Part shown: in pieces, positions 36,332 to 43,438 of the stretch
How the letters are laid out: every line of letters begins with the position of its first letter
How positions within the stretch are numbered: position 1 is the stretch's first letter
DNA from: Tectiglobus sp965215755
GTDB lineage: Bacteria > Pseudomonadota > Alphaproteobacteria > Rhizobiales > Hyphomicrobiaceae
Assembly (NCBI GenBank): GCA_965215755.1
Contig: OZ244119.1
Span: forward strand, 6,014,001-6,078,000
Length of the DNA stretch: 64,000 nucleotides
Direction of reading: 5' to 3'
The notes under the pieces: model-generated
The model's input: the letters and a program-made list of their open reading frames with translations, nothing else
What the model was told of the DNA's origin: nothing
Database searches by the model: none
Position numbers and translations under genes: made by a program

Positions 36332-36353
36332 TTTTTCAAACGAACGTTTGAAA
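36332..36353. promoter_or_regulatory. Operator-like palindrome, site C (TetR-type)
   Basis: On the minus strand it reads ATTTCAAACGTTCGTTTGAA, matching sites A and B in the core AACGWTCGTT. It lies 17-38 bases upstream of the ATG of the second NMO gene, where a bound repressor would block transcription or its start. Confidence 0.68.
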
Positions 36354-36642
36354 TTATGCACAGCCAGCATAACTGTCAACCTGCCTGCCCATTCCGAATA
36401 GGCATCGTCGCAACAACGGTAAGTACAATGCTGGTATTCTGGACACATGAACGCGACCTGACCATCACGCGCAATCAAGCGTCCTGCCCGCAACCGGGCG
36501 TCCCAATGGCGCGAGGACAAAGCCATCTGAAATTCCGCGGGCTCTGTCTTTTCAGTTGCCGACGTCGACCTATGCTCTGGCACCATGCGCCATCGGATCA
36601 ATCAATCGCTACAAGAGGCCGGGACGGCCAGGAGGTGAAGGG

Positions 36643-37236
36643 ATGACAGCAATCGGTTTCGAACTGCCGGATGATATTGTGGCAGTCCGCGAGGGAGTTC
36701 CGGCATTCGCCGAACTAACGGACTTGTCCGCCCTGGTCGCAACCGCACGCCACTATCTCAAGCCTGGATGGCAATTATTGAACCACTTCCTCCAAGGAAG
36801 CTTCAAATTCCAATTTGCCCTTTCGCGCGCTGGTGCACTGAGAACGGGATCGAACCCAGCAACGTTACACAGGTCCGAGTTGAGAAATACGGTGCCCTGC
36901 TTGAAGAACATTGTATGCGTACCCGACCTCGCGAGGCATACTTGTCCCTCATACGGGCATGGAATGGTGCCAGGGAATTCTCGCCAAACTGTCCAAGTCC
37001 TTGCTTGATCGACGACGATCGCCGCGATCACTACGCCTTGCCTTGGAGCACGTTTCCTCCTTCCCTTCGTGACGACATCGACGCAATGATCACGAAGTCA
37101 GCCAGCGGAAGCGGTCGTCGATCGAAGCGCCGCAGCAAAATTAGTCCCGTAACTCTAAGAAACCGTGTAGTTCTATTACGCGCATATACCTCAGCAATGG
37201 TTCATTCGGGCTGGGATGCCAGCCGCATACGCTCAA
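36643..37236 (+). pseudogene. Decayed tyrosine-recombinase/integrase (N-terminal part)
   Basis: Pieces of a chromosomal integrase of the type common in Alphaproteobacteria are spread over two frames. LTDLSALVATARHYLKPG in the first frame resembles the start of the SAM-like core-binding domain. After a shift, PFARWCTENGIEPSNV, PREAYLSLIRAWNGARE, YALPWSTFPPSLRDDIDAMI and VTLRNRVVLLRAYTSAMVHSG follow. The catalytic domain is missing; the sequence runs directly into the SulP remnant. The N-terminal MTAIGFELPDDIV may belong to something else. This is debris, not an active recombinase. Confidence 0.6.
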
Positions 37237-37493
37237 ACACGTTGTACTCATGTGTTCTGCGGTCGACGAGATCGACATGAGTGCACTGGAGTCGCTGGCA
37301 GCAATTAATCAGTGCCTGTCAGATGCTGGCGTGAAGCTTCATATGTCGGAGATCAAAAGTCCCGTCATGGATCGGCTCAAGCGGGACCATCTCCTCGATG
37401 AACCCAAAGGAAATGTTTTCCTCTCAGTTTCAAGCCCTATCCGCCTTGGACCCCGAACTTGAAACGCGTGAACCAATCAGCCTGCTGGATTAA
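37229..37493 (+). pseudogene. SulP sulfate-permease fragment (STAS domain) with frameshift
   Basis: The stretch reads LKHVVLMCSAVDEIDMSALE, then AINQCLSDAGVKLHMSEIKS, PVMDRLKRDHLLDE and NVFLS. This is the C-terminal STAS domain of SulP transporters. After FLS the frame shifts by one and continues QFQALSALDPELETREPISL to a TAA at 37491-37493. The membrane domain is absent; the fragment follows directly on the integrase remnant. It marks leftover host-chromosome-like sequence at the right border of the catabolic block. Confidence 0.72.
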
Positions 37494-37770
37494 ACACATC
37501 ATCGAGCGCCATTGAAATCGTCGGGCTCAATGACCGGTTATTGATCTTCGCAACCGTGTGGCGAGCGCGTCCGTCCATGTGTCGACGAAGCACCAATCTG
37601 CACCCTCGATGGCGATACGTGTCCGCTTTCACCAGCAGCGGTCGTTAAAGTGATAGAAGTTAGGCGGTGCAGCGATTGACCGCTTTCTGACAACTTGAGA
37701 CGATTCTACTTAGTTGTAACCGACAGTATCGGCGCCCGCCCCCCGGATACAACCACCCGCCATTAAAGAA
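37494..37770. other. Intergenic border with IS66-like end remnant
   Basis: No gene is visible. At 37661-37676 the sequence TAGGCGGTGCAGCGAT matches 15 of 16 bases of the right terminal sequence of the IS66 element at 42509-45068 (read inward TAAGCGGTGCAGCGAT). It may be the scar of a related element that once ended here; chance similarity cannot be excluded. Confidence 0.4.
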
Positions 37771-37847
37771 CGATCCCTCACACTGTCCGTGCCCTTGCAT
37801 TCGTGCATCACTACAACACGCAGAGAAAGAAAAGGGACAGCCCCGAA
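37771..37847. repeat. Diverged direct repeat, copy 2 (see 3731-3808)
   Basis: From CGATCCCTCAC to GGGACAGCCCCGAA it aligns with 3731-3808. It runs into the terminator of the minus-strand AlpA/integrase genes. The two copies lie at the edges of the GC-rich block in the same orientation. Confidence 0.65.
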
Positions 37848-37857
37848 AGACTGTCCC
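37826..37857 (-). terminator. Rho-independent terminator downstream of the alpA-like gene
   Basis: On the minus strand the stem GGGACAG/CTGTCCC (37851-37857 with 37834-37840, loop about 10 bases) is followed by TTTTCTTT (37826-37833). It would end the integrase-AlpA transcripts eight bases after the alpA stop. Confidence 0.8.
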
Positions 37858-37864
37858 CCAGCCC

Positions 37865-38071
37865 CTACACAGGGACTTCACGCATACGCTTTTCGATCCA
37901 GTCGTGTACTGCGTCTTCCGGCCAGGCCACTCGACCGCGTCGATGATTGGACAAGCGAATCCGTTTTGGAAACTTACCGTCCGCTTCCAAGCGTCCGATG
38001 TGGGTTCGACTTAAAGACGTCAGTTCTTGCACGACCTTCATTGGGATCAAGCGTGGTCTTTTCTTTGACAT
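37865..38071 (-). CDS. AlpA-family excisionase / DNA-binding regulator
   Basis: 68 residues with a winged-helix/MerR-like HTH: MKVVQELTSLSRTHIGRLEA (about 11-30) followed by DGKFPKRIRLSNHRRGRVAW and EDAVHDWIEKRM. This is the standard AlpA/phage-regulatory layout. Such proteins act as excisionase or as activator of the neighbouring integrase. The integrase gene is 64 bases upstream on the same strand, and a terminator follows. Confidence 0.9.
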   Translation of the reverse strand: MSKKRPRLIPMKVVQELTSLSRTHIGRLEADGKFPKRIRLSNHRRGRVAWPEDAVHDWIEKRMREVPV

Positions 38072-38135
38072 TGCGAAAGCTCCTAGCAGGAAGCATTGCG
38101 CAATGCCTCGTGGTTATTGTCCACGTAGACGTCCC

Positions 38136-39290
38136 TCACATGGTGAGCTCAGGCTCCTCACTCAAGATCTGTTCGAGGAAAAAGCTGTTCATTTTCTCCA
38201 TCGCGTCCGCCATCTGCTGGCGATACTTCCAGCGGTCGTAGACACGCGACACCGGATTTCCACCAACTGTATGGCTCATGATCCGATCACGTATCTCCGC
38301 TGAAATATCCAACCGTCCACAGTTCGTGGCCCAGGTGCGTCGTAAGTCGTGCAAGACCCACGGGTCTAGCTTCAGTTTGGCATCGAGTGCCCGCTTGTTC
38401 TTTGACCAGGCGGTGAATGGTCTTCCCACCATGCCAATCGGCGAGAAGTAGTAGCCTCCCACCGGCACCGTTTGCATCAGCACAAATTTGCCCAAACTAC
38501 TCAATGGACAAAAATGCGCCTGACCATTCTTCATGATGCGGTGGCGCTCGCCGTTCTTTATCACGAACGCCGGAAAATCAATACCATCATCCCCTACCCA
38601 CGCCTCTTGCAGTCGATCAAACTGACCGCGACGCTGTCCAGTCAACATAAGCAGCCGAACGATCTTGCCGTACTTCCCCATGTCTTCAGTCGCTTGCCAA
38701 ATAGCAACCAACTCCCAATCCTCCAGTACTCGTTCGCGCGAAGAAGGTACACGCGGCTTCTTCAAGTTCTGGAGTGGGTTCGTTTTGCAGTACTCGCGTG
38801 ACACGCACCAATTGAAAAAAATCTTCAACACCGTGTATGCATGAGAACGGTTCGAGTTACCCTTCACTCGATCTAACGCATCCGTAAGCTCATACGGTCT
38901 GATCTCGCTAACGAGGCACGGGAACTCAAACCTGCGCAAGAACCGCTCGTACTCCTTTAAAGTACGACCGCCAATTTCTTCTCGTTTGACGCGCAGATAG
39001 CGATCAACCGCCTCCGTGTAGGACATCTCATACTTCTGACCTTCACGTTGAGACCCAAACCTTTCGAGAAGCACCTGACGCGCCGCTTCCCGCGCCTCCT
39101 TGAGTGTCACCGTCGGATAGCGTCCGAGGTTTTTCCGACGCCGATTGACCCAAGCAAAGAACATCATGCTTCCGCCTTGCGACACGCGGATGCCAAAACC
39201 GGGCAAGCTGTTGTCCCAATACTCCTTCTGCCCCTTAGCCGGACGCTTGAGGTTTTGGATTGCCAGATCAGTGAACTTAATCTTTGCCAT
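38136..39290 (-). CDS. Tyrosine-type integrase (P4-like)
   Basis: Start at ATG 39290 (MAKIKFTDLAIQNLK), 384 residues. The N-terminal DUF4102-like arm-binding domain (KEYWDNSLPGFGIRVSQGG) is followed by the core-binding domain (about 95-190) and catalytic domain. Catalytic residues visible: Arg in LLMLTGQRRGQFDRL, His-x-x-Arg in LHDLRRTW, the second His in DRIMSHTVGG, and Tyr in VSRVYDRWKYRQQMADAM. Such enzymes recombine in the 3' part of tRNA genes, and a tRNA-Arg 3' fragment lies 128 bases upstream of its start. It should mobilise the element together with the AlpA-like factor. Confidence 0.93.
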   Translation of the reverse strand: MAKIKFTDLAIQNLKRPAKGQKEYWDNSLPGFGIRVSQGGSMMFFAWVNRRRKNLGRYPTVTLKEAREAARQVLLERFGSQREGQKYEMSYTEAVDRYLRVKREEIGGRTLKEYERFLRRFEFPCLVSEIRPYELTDALDRVKGNSNRSHAYTVLKIFFNWCVSREYCKTNPLQNLKKPRVPSSRERVLEDWELVAIWQATEDMGKYGKIVRLLMLTGQRRGQFDRLQEAWVGDDGIDFPAFVIKNGERHRIMKNGQAHFCPLSSLGKFVLMQTVPVGGYYFSPIGMVGRPFTAWSKNKRALDAKLKLDPWVLHDLRRTWATNCGRLDISAEIRDRIMSHTVGGNPVSRVYDRWKYRQQMADAMEKMNSFFLEQILSEEPELTM

Positions 39291-39417
39291 TAGGGTGCAA
39301 CTAGGGTGCAACTTCGATGTTTAGTGACGGTCACTATGTACGCATCGAACCTAAAAAATTCAATGATAATAATAACTTAGTGTCAGTAAGGTCGCTATGG
39401 TTTACCCGAGCTTCTAA

Positions 39418-39462
39418 CTACGAATCTGGGGGTCGGGAGTTCGAATCTTCCCCGGTGCGCCA
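39418..39462 (+). other. Attachment site: 3' part of a tRNA-Arg(ACG) gene
   Basis: From CTACGAA (anticodon loop with ACG) through the variable loop, T-arm GGGAGTTCGAATCTTCC and acceptor strand to CCA (39460-39462) the sequence is a perfect tRNA 3' portion. The bases 5' of it do not pair as an anticodon stem or acceptor, so this is a displaced fragment and not a functional tRNA. It is the expected attR or attP core for the adjacent integrase. Confidence 0.85.
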
Positions 39463-39696
39463 ATGATTTCAATGGGTTAGCTAGCCCATAAGTCTCTGAA
39501 AATCTAAAAAGGTTCCATATAGGTTCCAAAAGTGGCTCGCTAATGCTTGTCACGGCAAAACTCGTGTATCCCTTTTTCCGCGTTCTTGCTCCTAGCCGCA
39601 AATCAGATATAGAACATACCATGAACATTGAAGCGGGGGATGATGGCGCGTGCAGTAGTTCGTATATGGCCGAGGTGTGTGCAAACTCTTGGCGAG

Positions 39697-39906
39697 ATGG
39701 TCTCATCTAATGTGGAAGTCATCGCTCGATGCCAATCGTGCAACACTTACTTCAAGGTCAACGTGCCGCTTCTACGCTCTCACTTTGGAAGCCACTTCTC
39801 TCTTATAGACAAAGAAGGGGAGTGTAGGATCGCCACCTGTGATGGTCGCTGTACCTTCCTCTACACTACTTCAGCCTCTACACCGTTTCGGCCACTAAAG
39901 AGCTGA
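39697..39906 (+). CDS. Small Cys-rich hypothetical protein
   Basis: About 69 residues from ATG 39697 (MVSSNVEVIARCQSC); an earlier in-frame ATG exists at 39643 and the ribosome-binding site is weak for both. It contains Cys-x2-Cys (CQSC) and a second Cys pair in ATCDGRC, suggesting a small zinc ribbon. NTYFKVNVPLLRSHFG resembles a helix seen in short alphaproteobacterial hypothetical proteins, but I cannot name the family. Its end overlaps the convergent replication-protein gene by about 12 bases. Confidence 0.5.
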   Translation: MVSSNVEVIARCQSCNTYFKVNVPLLRSHFGSHFSLIDKEGECRIATCDGRCTFLYTTSASTPFRPLKS

Positions 39907-41004
39907 ATTCTCCTGCTCTTTCTCAGCCGCCTCAGTTCTAGCTAGCGTCACCGAGAACCAGAGCCCACTTAACGTCTCGTATTCCTGCTCAGCACCTATC
40001 TTATGAAAACCCTTGATACTATTGACATCCAACCTCGTAGCTAGGCGCAGGCTATCAATTGATAGCGTAAGCCCATCTTCACTCATCTCTACTGGATACG
40101 TATGCTCACCGCGCTCAGCCCAGTCCACCACCTTAAACACCATGAGCCTTGTTCTTCCGCGCCACCGAACTTCTAGGCCGATCTTATCGCGGTTAACCAA
40201 ACTCGGCAGACTAGCGACTGGCACAAAAAATCCATCTTTAGAGACAAGCGCATCGACTTTCTTATCACCCTTACCTGTCGCCTCAGCTTTGTTGATGTTG
40301 ATCACGTAGCAGTTAGTTTGCATCTTTCCACGCTGCTCGACATCCAACCACTTGTTCTCTCGAAGTTTCAGAACTCCCTTTACGATTGCGCTTTCACTAC
40401 ATCCCAACATCAAAGCCAATCTCTCTTGTGAAGGGAACACCTTCTTGGACGACATTCGGTGAGCTTCGAGTGCTAGTAAAATTCCTCTTTCTACGAACCC
40501 CATCTCTTTCCGACGCTTTGTAATGATGAAATTCGGCCATTGATTGTTACCAATCAGCCTATAATCGTCCCCTCCAGACACCTTTACAAAATCACTCTGT
40601 TCTATCTGCTCCCTCAACTCTCCTACATGGAATTGTGTTCCGCTATCTTTGGCCACCCGGCAATTAAAGTTATACGCCTTGGGTCGCCCCACGCCATGGT
40701 TTTCAGCAACAAGAAATTTCTTCTCACATAACTTCTTAAGCCGTCTATTGCATAGCCCCAGACCTAAACCCACAGTCCTTGCCACCTCGTCTTGAGCTTC
40801 CCGGACTTTACTATTTTGGCGACCTATATACTTCAACCCCGCATACACCAACCAGTCCTTATAATCGACTGTGCCAGGGCCAAATATTATATTGGCGTAA
40901 ATTAGAACATTAGGCATCTCAACAAAACCTTCTTCAGCCACTCGGTCACCATTGACCTCGTACCCTGAACTTAAGTTTCGAGATTCAAAGCCTTTCTCTG
41001 TCAT
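39895..41004 (-). CDS. Replication-initiator-like protein with winged-helix domains
   Basis: 369 residues. Two winged-helix-like segments are visible: DWLVYAGLKYIGRQNSKVREAQDEVARTVGL region (about 50-100; conserved-gene HTH with VARTVGLGLGLCNRRLKKL) and KVFPSQERLALMLGCSESAI followed by KGVLKLRENKWLDVEQRG (about 190-225), like HTH_36 of plasmid Rep proteins. The C-terminal 120 residues are beta-rich without a known motif. An AT-rich region with DnaA boxes and short repeats follows directly upstream of its start, the usual layout of a plasmid replication module. A transcription factor is the alternative. Confidence 0.6.
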   Translation of the reverse strand: MTEKGFESRNLSSGYEVNGDRVAEEGFVEMPNVLIYANIIFGPGTVDYKDWLVYAGLKYIGRQNSKVREAQDEVARTVGLGLGLCNRRLKKLCEKKFLVAENHGVGRPKAYNFNCRVAKDSGTQFHVGELREQIEQSDFVKVSGGDDYRLIGNNQWPNFIITKRRKEMGFVERGILLALEAHRMSSKKVFPSQERLALMLGCSESAIVKGVLKLRENKWLDVEQRGKMQTNCYVININKAEATGKGDKKVDALVSKDGFFVPVASLPSLVNRDKIGLEVRWRGRTRLMVFKVVDWAERGEHTYPVEMSEDGLTLSIDSLRLATRLDVNSIKGFHKIGAEQEYETLSGLWFSVTLARTEAAEKEQENSAL

Positions 41005-41318
41005 GTGGTATATTATAGACTTTGGTTTTCAAAAAACATCGTGGATAATTTCATAATTGGGAAGATGGACTGTCGCAAAATTACCAGTCACCCGTCATCA
41101 ACCTTTGCAAAATTAGGAAGACGGAAAAATATGATTATCCACAGCAATAAGAAGTGGTTGGTAAATTTGGATGTCTAAAATTCCGCATGAAGATTATTGA
41201 TTTTCCGCTTTTATTCTCTCATTTTTCCGATTCATTCTATTTAAGAAGAATATATAAGAACATTACTTAAACACTTTTTATAAACAACGATATCCACACC
41301 AGGCACCAGATATTCTCT
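41005..41318. other. Putative replication origin (AT-rich, DnaA boxes)
   Basis: Upstream of the Rep-like gene the DNA is strongly AT-rich. It has one perfect DnaA box TTATCCACA (41135-41143), a near-perfect one on the other strand (41040-41048, reading TTATCCACG), and ATATCCACA at 41290-41298. Two imperfect copies of AATTRGGAAGAYGGA (near 41056 and 41111) could be iterons. No gene is present. An oriV role is inferred from this combination. Confidence 0.6.
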
Positions 41319-41345
41319 GTACTACATTGTGATACACTGTAGTAC
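41319..41345. promoter_or_regulatory. 8-bp inverted repeat, likely operator of the small downstream gene
   Basis: GTACTACA (41319-41326) and TGTAGTAC (41338-41345) form a perfect inverted repeat with an 11-base spacer, 13 bases before the ATG at 41359. The position suggests autoregulation by the encoded small protein. Confidence 0.55.
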
Positions 41346-41358
41346 ACACAAACAGCTT

Positions 41359-41517
41359 ATGAACATCACTAGAAAGAGTTACTCGATCAGCTTGCTACGA
41401 GAAGCAGACAAGAAGCTTCAGCTCGTCTTGCTGAAGAACCCTGATATGAAACGCTCTGAGGTCATCTCTCGCCTTTTACATGGTGGGATTGATGATCAAG
41501 GTAATTTCTTGGTCTAA
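41359..41517 (+). CDS. Small RHH-like hypothetical protein
   Basis: 52 residues from ATG 41359 (MNITRKSYSISLLREADKK). A short N-terminal strand (KSYSISL) followed by two basic helices (LREADKKLQLVLLKNP, MKRSEVISRLLHGG) matches the size and order of ribbon-helix-helix proteins that regulate plasmid copy number or antitoxin operons. No sequence motif proves this. An inverted repeat sits just upstream. It may control the adjacent replication module. Confidence 0.45.
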   Translation: MNITRKSYSISLLREADKKLQLVLLKNPDMKRSEVISRLLHGGIDDQGNFLV

Positions 41518-41579
41518 TTTCAGGTATCAGAAAAGCCCGCAATAGATGCAGGCTCTCTGCTGTAGGCACCACGAGGCAC

Positions 41580-41798
41580 CTAAAGCGAAGCTTGTACACG
41601 TTCGACCAGTTTGCTCCTCATAGAGTGTGAGATAGCCAGGCAGACTGCCTGTTCTGATCTAAACGGCCCAAGCCATTTTCGGCCTTCGGGGTTCTGACAG
41701 ATGTTGAGGCCACGATACCACCACTGACCATTGTCATGGCGTGCCAGATCGTAACCGTTGAGTGTGTAGCGTTTATACTGCCCACGTCTCTCTTCCAT
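41580..41798 (-). CDS. Small hypothetical protein, 72 aa
   Basis: ATG 41798 is preceded by GGGAG at suitable distance. The product has a basic N-terminus and an aromatic-rich centre, YTLNGYDLARHDNGQWWYRG, then GRKWLGPFRSEQAVCLAIS, which looks like a small folded beta-alpha domain. There is no signal peptide or membrane helix. I do not recognise the family. It is divergent from the CBASS locus and convergent with the 52-aa gene. Confidence 0.5.
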   Translation of the reverse strand: MEERRGQYKRYTLNGYDLARHDNGQWWYRGLNICQNPEGRKWLGPFRSEQAVCLAISHSMRSKLVERVQASL

Positions 41799-42413
41799 GC
41801 ATACTTTCTCCCATGCCTAGACCGAAGTCTCATTGAGTGAGACCCCGGTTGAGACCTGTGAGGTTTTGGAAAGAAGTTGCCCCTGTTTGGAAAAGTATTT
41901 CCAAGTGAGGGAAGGGGAGTAAAGACGCGAGATCCGCGTATAAAGACGAGCAGAATTATATCACGTGAGCACCAGTGCTTAAGTGGTTACGGTCAGAGAC
42001 CGCCGGGCTCTAGTTCAGGTTCGCCTGCCGGCGCTGTCGCTTGCAGTCTCATCTTCACCGGAGCCGGCGCTACGCTTGTCTCCGCACATACGTGTCACGA
42101 TCCCTAACTTAGGGGATCAATAATCAAAAGACTGTCTAGATAGATCCAGCCACAGATCCAGACCCTCACCAAAAATGAGGGGCGGGTCTATAACCCCTCA
42201 TTTCTCGTCGCCGTGCCGGGGGCGGAGGCATGGCCCGGCTCCGAAAATGAGGGGTAGGATAGAGGGGGCTACCCGCGCTAAAAGCGGGCTTCAGTGGGCA
42301 AGTTTAGCACTTGTGGATAGACTGATCATAGTCATTAAGAGGTCTTGATATGAGTACAGACAAGTCTGATCTCAGCACCAATGATTCGACTTTGCTATAC
42401 TCTCAAAAAAATC
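41799..42413. other. 615-base intergenic region with competing hairpins upstream of the CBASS operon
   Basis: No convincing larger gene. AAATGAGGGG occurs at 42173-42182 and 42245-42254, and its exact complement CCCCTCATTT lies between at 42194-42203. The middle segment can pair with either neighbour, so two hairpins exclude each other. A further hairpin CCCGC/GCGGG lies at 42272-42288. A candidate -10 box TATACT (42396-42401) stands only 12 bases before the CD-NTase ATG. A 38-codon frame at 42350 with a good ribosome-binding site overlaps the CD-NTase start in another frame; it may be a leader or chance. Confidence 0.5.
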
Positions 42414-42508
42414 ATGAACCATCTCGAAAGAACGTTCCAAGACTGGGCCAAACCACCTGGTAAAACCGAAGAACAGCGCTGTAACAACGCAGTAACTGCA
42501 ATCACAAA
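42414..42508 (+). pseudogene. CBASS CD-NTase, 5' fragment (interrupted by IS66)
   Basis: Encodes MNHLERTFQDWAKPPG and continues to residue 32 of a CD-NTase, where the IS66 element begins. The opening L-E-x-T-F-x-D-W-A-K-P-P is typical of CD-NTase N-termini. Removing 42509-45068 and one copy of the 8-bp duplication joins this fragment in frame to 45077-45851, giving a complete protein of 289 residues. With the element present the frame stops one codon into IS66. There is no clear ribosome-binding site; a -10-like box lies 12 bases upstream, so a very short leader is possible. Confidence 0.85.
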
Positions 42509-42568
42509 GTAAGCGGTGTCCCGCCCCCACCTTGCTCTGATCTTCAGCTCCCGTAATCCTGCAGTGTC

Positions 42569-43027
42569 ATGGAGCACGAGCCAGAAGCCCTTAATGAGGA
42601 CCTTAGTGAGCTAACTAAGGTCGAGGCGATGCGTCGGATTGAGTTAATCACCGGCGTTGAGCGGCGGCGCAACCGGTCGCATGATGAGAAAGCGTCGATT
42701 GTTGCCGAAAGCATGGTGCCGGGTGCGGTGATTGCGGAGGTCGCACGGCGACACGGCTTGTCACCGCAGCAACTGTATGGCTGGCGTTCGACTTTTCGAG
42801 CCAATGCGCACAAGCAGACCGATCCGACGTTCTCATCAATAGTTGTTGACGGCAGGCCTGCGGCACTTGCCCAACAATGTGATCAGACGATGGGCATCGA
42901 GACACACAATGCGGTTGCTGCACCGTCTATCGAGCTGACCGTCGGCCGGTCCCGTGTCATCATTCGCGGTGCCGCCGATCAGAACACCCTCGCTTCCGTC
43001 CTGAAAGCGTTGAAGGGGCTGACGTGA
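42569..43027 (+). CDS. tnpA: IS66 TnpA-like protein
   Basis: 152 residues with an IS3/IS66 OrfA-type helix-turn-helix: RSHDEKASIVAESM and AEVARRHGLSPQQLYGWRST (about 35-72). The C-terminal part (about 100-150) is a small beta-rich domain. It is needed for IS66 transposition together with TnpB and TnpC. Its end overlaps the tnpB start by four bases. Confidence 0.9.
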   Translation: MEHEPEALNEDLSELTKVEAMRRIELITGVERRRNRSHDEKASIVAESMVPGAVIAEVARRHGLSPQQLYGWRSTFRANAHKQTDPTFSSIVVDGRPAALAQQCDQTMGIETHNAVAAPSIELTVGRSRVIIRGAADQNTLASVLKALKGLT

Positions 43028-43377
43028 TTGTTCCACAAAGTGGTGTGCGTGTGTTGGTTGCGACCAAGCCAGTGGACTTCCGCAAAGGCATCGATGGGCT
43101 TGCTGCACTGGTGCAGGAGCATTTGCGCCTCGATCCGTTCACCGGCACGGTGTTCGTGTTCAGAGCCAAACGCGCTGATCGGGTGAAGCTTCTGATCTGG
43201 GACGGCAACGGTTTGGTGATGATCTACAAGCGCCTGGATGACGGCAAGTTCCGTTGGCCTCGGATCGAGGATGGCGTCATGCGCCTGTCGCCGGCACAGC
43301 TTTCAGCGCTGCTTGAAGGCATTGATTGGACGCGTGTCCACAGTCGCCGTGTCCATCGGCCAACAGCGGTGCAGTAA
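43024..43377 (+). CDS. tnpB: IS66 TnpB-like protein
   Basis: 117 residues of the IS66 Orf2 (TnpB) family, with the diagnostic VLVATKPVDFRKGIDGLAAL, FVFRAKRADRVKLLIWDGNG and RRMASCAC-free ending in frame (SPAQLSALLEGIDWTRVH). The protein is a small accessory factor of unknown biochemistry required by IS66. The start overlaps tnpA (ATGA-type coupling). Confidence 0.93.
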   Translation: MIVPQSGVRVLVATKPVDFRKGIDGLAALVQEHLRLDPFTGTVFVFRAKRADRVKLLIWDGNGLVMIYKRLDDGKFRWPRIEDGVMRLSPAQLSALLEGIDWTRVHSRRVHRPTAVQ

Positions 43378-43438
43378 TCGACGCACAAATTCTGCGAAAT
43401 GCTGGCCAGATGGCCGGCAAATCAGCTTTGCTTCGGCC

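Noticed and set aside
39395..39706. Minus-strand open frame of 103 codons ending RGRFELPTPRFVVRSSGKP
   Set aside because: The C-terminal part is the well-known false translation of the strand opposite a tRNA 3' end. It overlaps the attachment site and has no start signal.
42350..42466. Short upstream frame (38 codons) overlapping the CD-NTase start
   Set aside because: It has a good ribosome-binding site, but no recognisable sequence, and it overlaps the conserved CD-NTase N-terminus in another frame. Kept only as a note in the intergenic feature.
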